Source: Sanchytrium tribonematis
Taxonomy: Eukaryota > Sanchytriomycota > Sanchytriomycetes > Sanchytriales > Sanchytriaceae
NCBI GenBank assembly: GCA_018985235.1
Contig: JADGIG010000059.1
Location: 1 to 27,201 of the forward strand
Direction of reading: 5' to 3'
Length of the DNA stretch: 27,201 bases
Part shown: positions 1-8,768 of the stretch, in pieces
Layout of the letters: every line of letters starts with the position of its first letter
Numbering within the stretch: the stretch's first letter is position 1
Translations under genes and position numbers: made by a program
Notes under the pieces: model-generated
Told to the model about the DNA's origin: nothing
What the model saw: only the letters and a program-made list of their open reading frames with translations
The model's database searches: none

Positions 1-55
1 GCTTGTTTGTACATTTCTGCATAGTTGGTTTGAAATTCATACGGAGATTTCACAA

Positions 56-1621
56 ATGTCATATTCTGTGTCACACTTGGGACTTGATGAAGGATGGATT
101 GTTCAGAAATATGGAGGTACTTCCGTGGGATCTTCAGACAGAATACAGACAATAGCAGGGATAGTTAAAAAGCAATTGGAAAGTAGTCAAGTCGCAATTG
201 TTTGTTCAGCCATGTCGCCAGTTGACAAGAAGAAAGGAACGACATCACTTTTACTCAAAGCATTGAATTTATTGGTTGAGCAAGGTGACTATAAGTCTTG
301 CATCGAAGAGATAAGGAATTATCACATTGCTGAGGCCAAGAAAGGTTTGAAAGAAGATTTATTACAAGAAGGCCTAGAATTTATCAACCAAAATTGCAAC
401 AAGCTTGGTGAATTTCTAGATGCACTAGATATTATATCCGAAGTATCAAGTCTTTCTAAAGATGTTGTAATAAGTTATGGAGAAAGACTTTCTTGCAAAA
501 TAGTCTCTCTTGTTTTGCAAAGTAATGGCATTCAGTCACTTTATGTTGGGCTAGAAAACCTAATTCAGAGACCTTCAAAACACGTGAAAGGCTCCACGAT
601 TAATCAACAATTTTATGATAACGTAATGAAACAAATGGCTAAGGTAGTCTTGACAAAATGCAATGAAAGAGGATTTCCTGGTGTCAAAATTGTGCCTGTG
701 GTAACCGGATATTTCGGATTTGTACCTGGATCGCTTTTAAATGCAATTGGGCGTGGTTATAGTGATCTTTGCGCTGCCCTTTTATCTGCTGGGTTGCTAG
801 CTGAAGAGCTTCAAATCTGGAAAGAAGTCGATGGCATTTTCACTGCAGATCCTAGAAAAGTAAAATCTGCTATTCTTGTTCCTGAAATCAGTCCTGACGA
901 GGCAGCAGAATTAACCTACTATGGCTCCGAAGTTATTCACCCTTTCACAATGGACCAAGCTATTCGAAATGCTATACCCATTAGAATTAAAAACACGTTT
1001 AATCCTAATGGAATTGGAACTGTGATTGTACCTGAAGGATCGCCCAAGTCACCTGTTAACCATTCAAGAAAAGGTCCAACCGCTGTCACCATCAAGGATA
1101 ATATTATCATGGTTAATATACAATCAAATCAAAAGAGTAGCGCTCACGGATTTCTTAGTCGTATATTTCACGTATTAGATTCGCATCAAATTACTGTTGA
1201 CTTGATTTCGACTTCTCAAGTTCACGTTACTTTGGCCATTCCAGAAGATTCGCAAATGAACCTTCAAAGCCTCATTGACGAGCTAGAAGTGCTTGGACGG
1301 GTTTCTGTCAGCCATAAACAATGTATATTATCAATTGTCGGAAAACAAATGAGAAGATCTCTTGGAGTTGCCGGGCTAATGTTCACAAGATTGGCTGAGG
1401 CTGGTGCGAATATTGAAATGATATCTCAAGGAGCTTCAGAAATAAACATTTCATGCGTAGTACACGAGGCGGACTCACTCAAGGCACTTGAAGCTGCCCA
1501 TGATTTAATAAATCAAAATTTGAATTATTTTTCGAAACATGTCAGATTTGCCAAACGAGGCTCGTGTCCATCCATTAGTACTTCTTTCAGTCGTAGATCA
1601 TTTCAAAAGAGTCAACACTAA
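56..1621 (+). CDS. HOM3: Aspartate kinase (aspartokinase, Hom3 type)
   Basis: Phosphorylates L-aspartate, the first committed step toward threonine, methionine and isoleucine. The 521-residue product starts at an ATG 55 bases into the window. The kinase signature KYGGTSVG is at residues 18-25, followed by fungal-type blocks GRGYSDLCAALL, WKEVDGIFTADPRK and ELTYYGSEVIHPFTM. The C-terminal third holds paired ACT regulatory domains, with VDLISTSQVHV and EMISQGASEINISCV; in this family they mediate feedback inhibition by threonine. The length fits yeast Hom3 (about 527 residues). The reading frame runs 83 bases into the following Rpn8 gene in another frame, so the last ~27 residues (Ser/Arg-rich, unlike the family) are encoded by DNA that also encodes the Rpn8 N-terminus. 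Retention of the enzyme implies at least part of this amino-acid pathway. Identity is secure. Confidence 0.96.
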   Translation: MSYSVSHLGLDEGWIVQKYGGTSVGSSDRIQTIAGIVKKQLESSQVAIVCSAMSPVDKKKGTTSLLLKALNLLVEQGDYKSCIEEIRNYHIAEAKKGLKEDLLQEGLEFINQNCNKLGEFLDALDIISEVSSLSKDVVISYGERLSCKIVSLVLQSNGIQSLYVGLENLIQRPSKHVKGSTINQQFYDNVMKQMAKVVLTKCNERGFPGVKIVPVVTGYFGFVPGSLLNAIGRGYSDLCAALLSAGLLAEELQIWKEVDGIFTADPRKVKSAILVPEISPDEAAELTYYGSEVIHPFTMDQAIRNAIPIRIKNTFNPNGIGTVIVPEGSPKSPVNHSRKGPTAVTIKDNIIMVNIQSNQKSSAHGFLSRIFHVLDSHQITVDLISTSQVHVTLAIPEDSQMNLQSLIDELEVLGRVSVSHKQCILSIVGKQMRRSLGVAGLMFTRLAEAGANIEMISQGASEINISCVVHEADSLKALEAAHDLINQNLNYFSKHVRFAKRGSCPSISTSFSRRSFQKSQH

Positions 1622-2297
1622 AAAGAGAGTAGTGGGTATCTTACTCGGTCAAAAATACAGCGATCATATTAATGTCAGCAATTCATTTGCGGTGCCTTTT
1701 GACGAGGACAAACATTTTTATTTGGACCACGACTATGTGTTAAATATGTTCCAAATGTTTAAGAAAATAAATGCAAAGGAATTGATCGTAGGTTGGTACC
1801 ATACTGGTCCTCAACTACATTACAATGACCTTGAAATTCACCAATGGATGCAACATATTTGTGGAAATGGCGTTTTGTGTATTATTCAACCATTCTTGGA
1901 CCACCCAATTGACTCATATACACTTTTAGACAATTCCCAGTTCCAGCATATTTCATCATCTATTGTAAGTGAGCAATCAGAAGAAATTGGTGTTGAGCAT
2001 TTACTTCGTGATATTTTCGAGTTGCAAAAAACTCCAGTACAGTTGGATGGACTTAAAAACCGTCTTGGTAGAATAATTGAATACCTCGAGCTAGTGCAGC
2101 AAGGGAAAATGCCTTTGCAGCAAAAAATTTTAGATTCTGTGCAAGATTTGCTACAAATGAGATACATCGTGCCAGATGATGTCAAAAAAGAAGTACATGA
2201 TCAATTGCTAGCTGTGTTTATTGGTAGTATGGACCGTAGCATAATCGCATTACATGATCTTATCGATAATAAGCTTGGAAATATGCAAGTGAAATAA
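1539..2297 (+). CDS. RPN8: 26S proteasome regulatory subunit Rpn8 (PSMD7), MPN domain
   Basis: Non-catalytic lid subunit that dimerises with the deubiquitinase Rpn11. The 252-residue product opens with VHPLVLLSVVDHFKR at the same distance from its Met as in human PSMD7, which fixes the start inside the aspartate kinase gene. The MPN fold is clear: KRVVGILLG, NVSNSFAVPFDED and IVGWYHTGPQLHYND, then EEIGVEHLLRDI. As expected for Rpn8, the JAMM zinc ligands of Rpn11 are absent. Two loops after the MPN core are shorter than in human. The protein stops at the end of the helical region (IIALHDLIDNKLGNMQVK), without the charged KEKE-type tail that brings human PSMD7 to about 324 residues. Its stop codon lies inside an AATAAA hexamer, 23 bases from the convergent enolase stop. 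Confidence 0.96.
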   Translation: MSDLPNEARVHPLVLLSVVDHFKRVNTKKRVVGILLGQKYSDHINVSNSFAVPFDEDKHFYLDHDYVLNMFQMFKKINAKELIVGWYHTGPQLHYNDLEIHQWMQHICGNGVLCIIQPFLDHPIDSYTLLDNSQFQHISSSIVSEQSEEIGVEHLLRDIFELQKTPVQLDGLKNRLGRIIEYLELVQQGKMPLQQKILDSVQDLLQMRYIVPDDVKKEVHDQLLAVFIGSMDRSIIALHDLIDNKLGNMQVK

Positions 2298-2298
2298 A
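2293..2298 (+). terminator. Poly(A) signal containing the Rpn8 stop codon
   Basis: AATAAA in which bases 3-5 are the TAA stop (2295-2297). The role is inferred from the metazoan/fungal consensus. Confidence 0.5.
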
Positions 2299-2315
2299 AT
2301 TCCCAACTTAAAACT

Positions 2316-2321
2316 TTTATT
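2316..2321 (-). terminator. Poly(A) signal beginning in the enolase stop codon
   Basis: On the minus strand the stop TAA is followed directly by ATAAAA, so AATAAA starts at the last base of the stop. Confidence 0.45.
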
Positions 2322-3628
2322 TAAAAGTGTTTGAACGACTCTCCAGCATAGATAGCATCTTTACCTAATTCCTCTTCAATTCTCAAAAGCTGGTTATATT
2401 TAGCGGTTCTTTCAGAACGGGCAGGTGCTCCTGTTTTAATTTGACCGGTTCCAAGTCCTACTACCAAATCAGCGATAAATGTATCTTCGCTCTCTCCACT
2501 TCTATGGCTAACCATAACACCCCAGTTGTATTTTTTTGCCAACAAGCAAGCGTCGATAGACTCTGTTACTGAGCCAATTTGATTGACCTTTAAAAGCAAA
2601 CATCCTGCGGCGTTTTTTTCAGCAGCAGTAGTAATTCTCTTAGGATTTGTGACTGTCAAATCATCAGCGACAATTTGAGCCACATCTTTGACGGAAGTGT
2701 TTAACTTTGTGAATGACACGAAGTCGTCTTGATCGAAAGGATCTTCGATGCTAATGACATTGTATTTCTTGACGAAAGACTTGTAGAGCTCCACCAATTC
2801 ATCAGGTTTTAAAAATTTGGAAGGATCTGATGATGGATTCTTAAAATCCAAGTCGTAGTTGCCATCCTTGAACATTTCAGAGGCTGCAACGTCCATTCCT
2901 AACCTTACTTTGCCAGTGTAACCTTTAGATTCGATTGCCTTTTCAAGAAGCTCAAAGCATTGCTCAGCTGACTCCACATTTGGAGCAAAACCTCCCTCGT
3001 CTCCTACCGCAGTAGCAGGTAAACCGTATTGCTTCTTAATGAGTCCCTTTAATGAATGGTAAATTTCGGTACCAATCTTCATTGCTTCTGTAAAAGAAGT
3101 TGCTCCAACAGGTAAAATCATGAATTCTTGCATCGCTAACTTATTTCCAGCATGGGAACCTCCATTAATAACATTTAGTGCCGGGACCGGAAGCTTAAAA
3201 GTTTTAGGAATTGTTCCGTATGCTAATTCAGCTAAATATTTATATAGCGGAAGTCCTTTAGCTGCAGCACCGGCTCTAGCTACTGCCATGGAAACAGCTA
3301 AAATAGCATTTGCGCCTAATTTTGTCTTGTTTTCAGTTCCATCTAATTTGATCATCAATTGATCTATTTCCTTTTGCTTTGTAACGTCTTTTCCAGTCAA
3401 CTCTTTAGCAATAATTGTTTTGACATTTTCGACGGCTTTGAGAACACCTTTACCAACATAGGCATCACCTCCATCTCTAAGTTCACAAGCCTCGTAAATA
3501 CCAGTCGATGCACCACTTGGGACTATAGAACGGAATACACCTTTTTCAGTCTTGACTTCGGCTTCCACAGTTGGATTTCCACGGGAATCGAAGACTTGTC
3601 TCGCATGAATTGATAGTATTGTAGACAT
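2321..3628 (-). CDS. ENO1: Enolase (phosphopyruvate hydratase)
   Basis: Converts 2-phosphoglycerate to phosphoenolpyruvate in glycolysis. I place the start at the ATG at 3628-3626, giving 435 residues (yeast enolase is 437). An in-frame TTG five codons upstream is not needed, since [20 protein letters not shown] already matches the family N-terminus. Catalytic features are present: the [10 protein letters not shown] mobile loop, the [11 protein letters not shown] glutamate, [10 protein letters not shown], metal ligands in [20 protein letters not shown] and [12 protein letters not shown], the catalytic lysine in [15 protein letters not shown], and the histidine in MVSHRSGE. It is complete and looks fully active. 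It is divergent from the SAPS gene across 167 bases and convergent with Rpn8 across 23 bases. Confidence 0.98.
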   Translation of the reverse strand: MSTILSIHARQVFDSRGNPTVEAEVKTEKGVFRSIVPSGASTGIYEACELRDGGDAYVGKGVLKAVENVKTIIAKELTGKDVTKQKEIDQLMIKLDGTENKTKLGANAILAVSMAVARAGAAAKGLPLYKYLAELAYGTIPKTFKLPVPALNVINGGSHAGNKLAMQEFMILPVGATSFTEAMKIGTEIYHSLKGLIKKQYGLPATAVGDEGGFAPNVESAEQCFELLEKAIESKGYTGKVRLGMDVAASEMFKDGNYDLDFKNPSSDPSKFLKPDELVELYKSFVKKYNVISIEDPFDQDDFVSFTKLNTSVKDVAQIVADDLTVTNPKRITTAAEKNAAGCLLLKVNQIGSVTESIDACLLAKKYNWGVMVSHRSGESEDTFIADLVVGLGTGQIKTGAPARSERTAKYNQLLRIEEELGKDAIYAGESFKHF

Positions 3629-3795
3629 TTGTTTGACCCTCAAAATCCCCTAACAAGCTTTTACATATGGTTGAAAAATTTTGAGCAGTTAATACATGGT
3701 GGCATGATATCATTGCGTGTAAAAATCATAAAAAAATAAAAAGAAACACAATTTCAATAGATATTATCACCCTTGTTTCAATTCATTAAAAGTTT
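3629..3795. promoter_or_regulatory. Shared divergent promoter region, enolase / SAPS gene
   Basis: One of the longest gaps in the window (167 bases), AT-rich, between two divergent ATGs. It carries AGGGTCAAAC (minus strand) next to the enolase start, CACCCTTG 24 bases before the SAPS start, and TTGCGTGT at 3713-3720. A promoter role is inferred from position only. Confidence 0.5.
3631..3640 (-). promoter_or_regulatory. AGGGTCAAAC motif just upstream of enolase ATG
   Basis: The minus strand reads AGGGTCAAAC and then AA before the enolase ATG. The same ten bases occur 6 bases before the importin ATG (22885-22894). Function unknown; it is a candidate start-proximal promoter or initiator element. 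Confidence 0.3.
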
Positions 3796-6409
3796 ATGTT
3801 CTGGCGATTTAATTTCCAAGGATCTACGCTTGATCAGCTACTTCAAAAGCCAGAAACTACGCTGGAGAATATTTTATCACAGCCTGAAATGATTCAAGAA
3901 TTAAAAACTCAAAATGCAAAATTAATTTCATTCGTTGCTCAGCCCGATAAAGTCCAAATCATGTTAAATTACATCAGCAAAGCAAATGAAGAATATTCCG
4001 CCATCTGTTCAGAAGTATTTGCTTTGGAATTACCACAATTTGCAACGATTATGTTTGGAGCCCCACATTTGATCGAATCTTTCATCAAAGAAATGCTTGA
4101 TAAAGAATGGACAAACTATGAAGGTCTTTCTTTTATAAAAGTTGTTTCTTCGATATTGTATAAAGATCCTAAAACATCATTGGATATTCTAAAAAAAATT
4201 AAAATTGGTTCCAAGGAAATCACATTTTTGGAATCTGTTTGCCAAAAAATATCGTCCGGTGAAACTGTCTTATATGAATTATTACTAAAAATATCGGCCA
4301 TGGACGAAGTCTTAAAAGAAGACTTTATTGTAACCTGGTTCAAAAATGAAAAATTGATCGAATTTTTGGTGTCACAATTGCATTTTCGCAATATCTCAGA
4401 GCCTGAAGGTTTGGAAAGAATTAGTAGTGCAACTGCTTGTTTATTGGACTTCTTTGCTGTTGCTCAAGCAATATCTGTTGTCCAAGTTCCCTTGCATGAA
4501 AATCATATCATTTTGGATGTTCTTTCAAGCCCTTGGATTATTCAGTCATTAGACTTCATTAATGAGTATTACAAAAATTTGAAAAGTAATACTTTGGATA
4601 AATCATGTGCATCCCAACAGGCTGTATCTACAGCACTAACCTCTCTATTGGGACTTATAAATGATGTCGTGAGAAGGAACTACTTGGATTTTGTTTTATC
4701 TCTTCATCAACAGGCCCTCACAATACGTATGGAAGAGTTTACGGAGCAAGATGTTATGGTTACAATTTTAAAAGACCCTAAGCGATATCTCTTAGACGTT
4801 ACGGGAATCGGAGTAGAAATGTGCAAATACTTTGAACTATTTACCGAAATTCTCAAAACACCAATTTCAAAATTTCATCGAAAGAGGGTCGACCCGGACC
4901 AGGCTACGACGACCCCTGATGAAGTGGTCTCAAAAAATGGATTTTCTGTCTTCTCAGATGACTATATACAATCTTCAGTCGGAACCGTGAAGCTGTTTGG
5001 AATGGAAAGATATCGTGTGTGCGAGCTAATTGTCGAAATGCTTCGTATGGTTGTAGACGAGGATCAGATATTAATCCATGAAAAATTAAAAGATTCTATC
5101 AAACATCACAATGATGAGCATCCTGATAACAAAATTAACATTAATTTTATAACCATGCAAGAATGTATTGATATGATAGTTAATAAGTTTATTGAATCAA
5201 AAATATTTGTACAATTTATTGAATTATTTTTTGAGCATCCTTGGAACAATATTTACCATTCTTTGGTATTAGACGTCATTACATATATTTTTGATGCCAA
5301 TGTATATTCACCTCAAGTTGAGCGTTTGGTGGATCATATTATGAAAGACTCGTCTCTTATATCTATGATATGCCAAGCAGTGCAAATGAATAAGGAAAAT
5401 ACTTTGAAACCAAGAATGAATAGGTTGCCTTATATGGGTCATTTAACTTTGATATCCGAAATTTTGGTCAAACATTTTCATAGGCATTCAGAAATCAGAG
5501 TTAAATATAATGGTAATATTATTTTATTTAGACATTTTAGAAAACGATATGTGGCTTGAGTACAGTATTAAAATTTTAACAGAGACAATAAAGAAAGACC
5601 GTCAAATTTTAGGAGGAGTAAAGCCGCCATCCAATATGCTCAATCCCTCAGGGGAAGCGGCTGTCATGGCTCAAGGAACTTCGACAATTATTTCAGCTGA
5701 TTCTGGGTATATGTTGGATCCTTTTAATCATAAAACGGCAGATGATATATTGCACAAATCTAGCGGCAAACTAAGTAGTTTAGAGCAACTTAACAAAAGC
5801 GAGGAATCATTGACTCCCGAACATCATCACTCAAGTGAAAGGAGAGATACTAGAAGTGGAAGCGAGGATAAAAGAGTGGAGCCTTCAAAAAATCCTCCAC
5901 CGAGTGCTCCAAGTGACTCTTGGAAGTATTCAAATGTCGAGGATCCATTCGAAATGGCCACTCCTGGCCAATGGATTGGACAAGAAGCTGCACATGAGTT
6001 TATTAAAACATTAGGTCAGCAATTGCCGATACAATTCGTATCGCCCTCTATAGCTGCAATTGATGGATCCGGTTTAAGCTTTGCTAAGGACATAGGCAAA
6101 CAAACTGAGATTGATCCGTTTGATATTCCCGATCCGTTTAATATTCCGGTAAAAGAAGAGCATCTTGTTCCAACAGAGAAAACAGTCGAAATTAGTCTCA
6201 ACGTTGATTCGTTGAAAATAAGCGCACCAGAAGAAGTTTTGAAAGTTAAAACTGAGCCAAATACTGATAAGCCTATCGATGTAATTAAAGAAGCACACAA
6301 TGAGAAAGAAGTGAGCAATCTAGTCCAGACGGAGGAATCATCTGAAGTTAAGTCTGAAGTTGCTCCAAATTCCGTAGAATCTTCGAATATACCTGCAGAA
6401 ACCAAATAA
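3796..6409 (+). CDS. SAPS-domain protein, Sit4/PP6 phosphatase regulatory subunit
   Basis: Regulatory subunit of the PP6/Sit4 phosphatase. Two exons, 3796-5512 and 5532-6409, give 864 residues. The N-terminus MFWRFNFQGSTLDQLLQKPE and the downstream KLISFV match the hallmark start of human PPP6R and yeast SAP proteins. The helical SAPS domain runs to about residue 590 and includes GTVKLFGMERYRVCELIVEML and LPYMGHLTLISEILV. The frame breaks after VKYN; removing a 19-base intron rejoins it to ILENDMWLEYSIKILTET, which matches the family's LTETN region, so the break is splicing rather than damage. The C-terminal ~260 residues are low-complexity and charged, with four DPF tripeptides (5717-5725, 5942-5950, 6113-6121, 6131-6139), the last two in a DPFDIP/DPFNIP repeat. 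The tail matches no domain I know. The stop lies inside AATAAA. Confidence 0.92.
5513..5531 (+). other. 19-nt spliceosomal intron (SAPS gene, phase 1)
   Basis: GTAATATTATTTTATTTAG. The upstream frame otherwise stops at 5557-5559. Removal joins residue N572 to a GAC codon and continues in the frame of ENDMWLEYSIKILTET. Position 14 is A, followed by TTTAG. An alternative acceptor at 5540 would give 28 nt and is also in frame; I prefer 19 because the four other clear introns are all 19. Confidence 0.85.
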
Positions 6410-6410
6410 A
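6405..6410 (+). terminator. Poly(A) signal containing the SAPS-gene stop codon
   Basis: AATAAA with the TAA stop at 6407-6409 as its bases 3-5. Confidence 0.5.
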
Positions 6411-6464
6411 TCTTTTAATATACATGCAACTCCTCAAAATATTGAGTTCTCTCCCTGTTTCGCA

Positions 6465-8751
6465 ATGCTCGTTTTACCTTCAACCTTCCCAATATCCAGT
6501 CAAAATCAGCCATCATTTTCAACAAATACAATTTTTGATGATAAAGGCATTCAGGTGGGCGACTTAAACGCTACCAATAGTCTTGAATGGAATAATTATT
6601 TAGTGATGGTAGGCGAAATTGCAACATATGTTTTTGAGAAGGACGGAGACAACCTTTCTCTTTTGGAAAGTATTCCAATTAAGAGGGAAGAAAATCTTCA
6701 CAGATTTGCATATTATAATACCACAGATTTCTTAGCCATTATTTCCCATCACAAACTTATATTTTTTAAAACTTTGGAATCTCAATTTATAAAAAAAGAA
6801 TTCGACGAGCAACAAGTACCAATCCCAGTATCCTTTATATCCAAAATCGGATTTGAGTATGTTGTGGTGGATTTAGCTCAAACATTTGTTTCCATGGATA
6901 TAACCACAAAACCTTTATCTTATGCTATATTTTTTGAGTCACAAAATTTGAATATAGCAAGACTACATCCAGAAAAGCTTTATTTCGATGCTGTGGCCAT
7001 TTCAAAAAACAACCCCTCAAATGCGTTAGACAATGAAGCATCCGTTTCTTTAACCAATTTTTCAAGCATGGAATCATCAGAACTAGTCAAGGCCTTATCT
7101 TTGCAAAGTATTGCTGACATTGCTCAGTTTTATTTTGAGTTGATAAGTTCAGGAGAGGGAGATGCGAATGACGAGTGGGGCTTCATGAAAGATTTTACTG
7201 AAACGGAGGAAAAGCAAATTTCGATGGTTTTTTTACAAAAGCACAACAGTGGCTTCGCAATCAATCTCGCAAATTTGTTTGCAGGGCAATTACAGGATAA
7301 AAAAGAATTTGTTATAGCAGAAGATAGTGGCAAGCCAGTTATGTTTCGACATTTTGACTATTTTACAAAGTCTAATTTCTATGCCCTGGGTCTCAACGAG
7401 ACTTTAGTTGTTTGTAATGACAAATCTATTTTTGAAATTAAGCCAGATTCACCCCTTTCTTTTAAAGATGTGGAATATGCCTATTTATCACCAAATTTGA
7501 CATTTCTCATTTTGATGTCAAAAAGTGGAGTGTCTTCTGTTGAATTTAGAAGTTTATTCAAATCAGAATCTGACATATCATCTCGCTTAAAATTAGCTAT
7601 CGAGACTGGATACTGGCTTGATATGATAAGATTTATTTATTATCCTATAAACAATTACAAGCAACATGCTCTTATTCCAAATAGAATTTTTGACACATTT
7701 AAAGCAATATCAAGTTATTATAGTTTTAAGACTTTAGTTTCAACTACCCTTTCTCCGATACAACGAGAATGCCTCAGCCTTTTATTAGTGACAACTCGTG
7801 ATTTTCCTCCTTTAAAGCTTTCATTTATGAATGTTAGTTTCATAATGCATGCCATAGGGATGATGGAATTTTTCTATGGGTGTGTTGGAGATTTGCCATT
7901 ATTAATTCCGACACTCACCGAGCTATTGTACATGGCTGATGATGGAGCTATAGTTTCTTTTGATGAAGATGCAATTGACTTTTTAGCACCGCAGATTCCT
8001 TTTTTCCTTGATTTTTTGTTATACGTAATCAGAGATTTAAATTTGTTTATTGTTGACAAGCAAAAGTTTGAATCGACAGCAAATCATGTACTATTTTTTG
8101 TTCACCCTGCTCTTGTTAAGCTTATTTTACAAATCTTAGTCTGTATTCGTTCAGTTCAACTTTTTTTCAAGACAAGACCTGAAAGCAAATATAAATTTTT
8201 AGACATACTGATACATAGAACGAAATTAAATTTGAAAGAGATATTTGATATATTCAAAGAACAAAAAGAGAAGCTAGAAAATGGTAATTTTAATTAATTT
8301 AGTGACCATCACTCGTGATCAGGAATTACAGCTTCTAATTCACAGTACTTGTCCTTCTCAATTATTGCCTCACATACCTACTGATAAGATCAAGTCCCTT
8401 ACCTTAAATCAAAGCAAATTGTTTTTATATAACGATGCCCATTGGCTACCAATACAGCCAATATGTTTAGAAGATCGAGTCTTATTTTTCGGAAGCACTT
8501 GCGAAAAAACAATGGAAAGTTTTGAATGGAATCAGGAAAAGAAAACTTCATTTCTCGAGTATTGTAAGTCTCAAATAGATGTAATTCGAAAATGTAAGCT
8601 CTACAAAGATGAACACTTTTACCAATGTTTGTATTGTGGTCGGTTTACCGCAAAGACACCAGACTGCGTCATACTCAAGGCATTTTCTCATGATTGCTTT
8701 TGTGGTGGGAAATGGGTAAATGTCAATGCTCAACTAAGTCGCTATCAATAA
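6465..8751 (+). CDS. MED16: Mediator complex subunit 16 (Med16/Sin4-like)
   Basis: Tail-module subunit of Mediator, which links activators to RNA polymerase II. Exons 6465-8283 and 8303-8751 give 755 residues. The first half is beta-rich with weak WD-like repeats (for example LVMVGEIATYVFEKDG and LAIISHHKLIFFKT); the middle is helical. The call rests on the end of the protein, where CLYCGRFTAK is followed by CFCGGKWVNV. This CxxCG...CxCGGxW ending is characteristic of Med16, whose human form ends in a similar CVCGGQW-type motif. The ending is reached only by splicing a 19-base intron; unspliced, translation stops inside the intron at 8297. The start ATG follows a CTCCCTG box by 9 bases. NPRL2 begins 17 bases after the stop, which lies inside AATAAA. 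The N-terminal half is very divergent, so confidence is moderate to good. Confidence 0.8.
8284..8302 (+). other. 19-nt spliceosomal intron (Med16, phase 1)
   Basis: GTAATTTTAATTAATTTAG, preceded by AAAATG. It contains an in-frame TAA (8295-8297) when retained. Removal makes a GTG valine codon and continues with TITRDQELQ. A at position 14, then TTTAG. Confidence 0.88.
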
Positions 8752-8752
8752 A
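8747..8752 (+). terminator. Poly(A) signal containing the Med16 stop codon
   Basis: AATAAA with the TAA stop at 8749-8751 as its bases 3-5. NPRL2 starts 17 bases after the stop, so the two transcripts probably abut or overlap. Confidence 0.5.
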
Positions 8753-8768
8753 AAAATTTTAAAACTCC

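Noticed and set aside
1541-1559. A 19-base GT...AG segment at the aspartate kinase / Rpn8 junction whose removal would fuse the kinase in frame to Rpn8.
   Set aside because: It starts GTC and ends CGAG, lacks the TTAG end of the clear introns, and would delete the first residues of Rpn8, whose own start fits its family. The overlap reading is simpler.
5513-5540. A 28-nt version of the SAPS intron using the second AG.
   Set aside because: It is also in frame, but the four other clear introns are all 19 nt, and 5531 gives the matching ATTTAG end.
6016-6405. A long minus-strand frame under the SAPS tail, and similar long frames antisense to or overlapping other genes.
   Set aside because: They are shadows of well-supported coding sequence, with no family match and no start context of their own.
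5510-6409. The SAPS C-terminal part as a separate gene starting at the ATG at 5510.
   Set aside because: That ATG straddles the donor site, and the downstream ENDMWLEYSIKILTET continues the SAPS domain, so it is exon 2.
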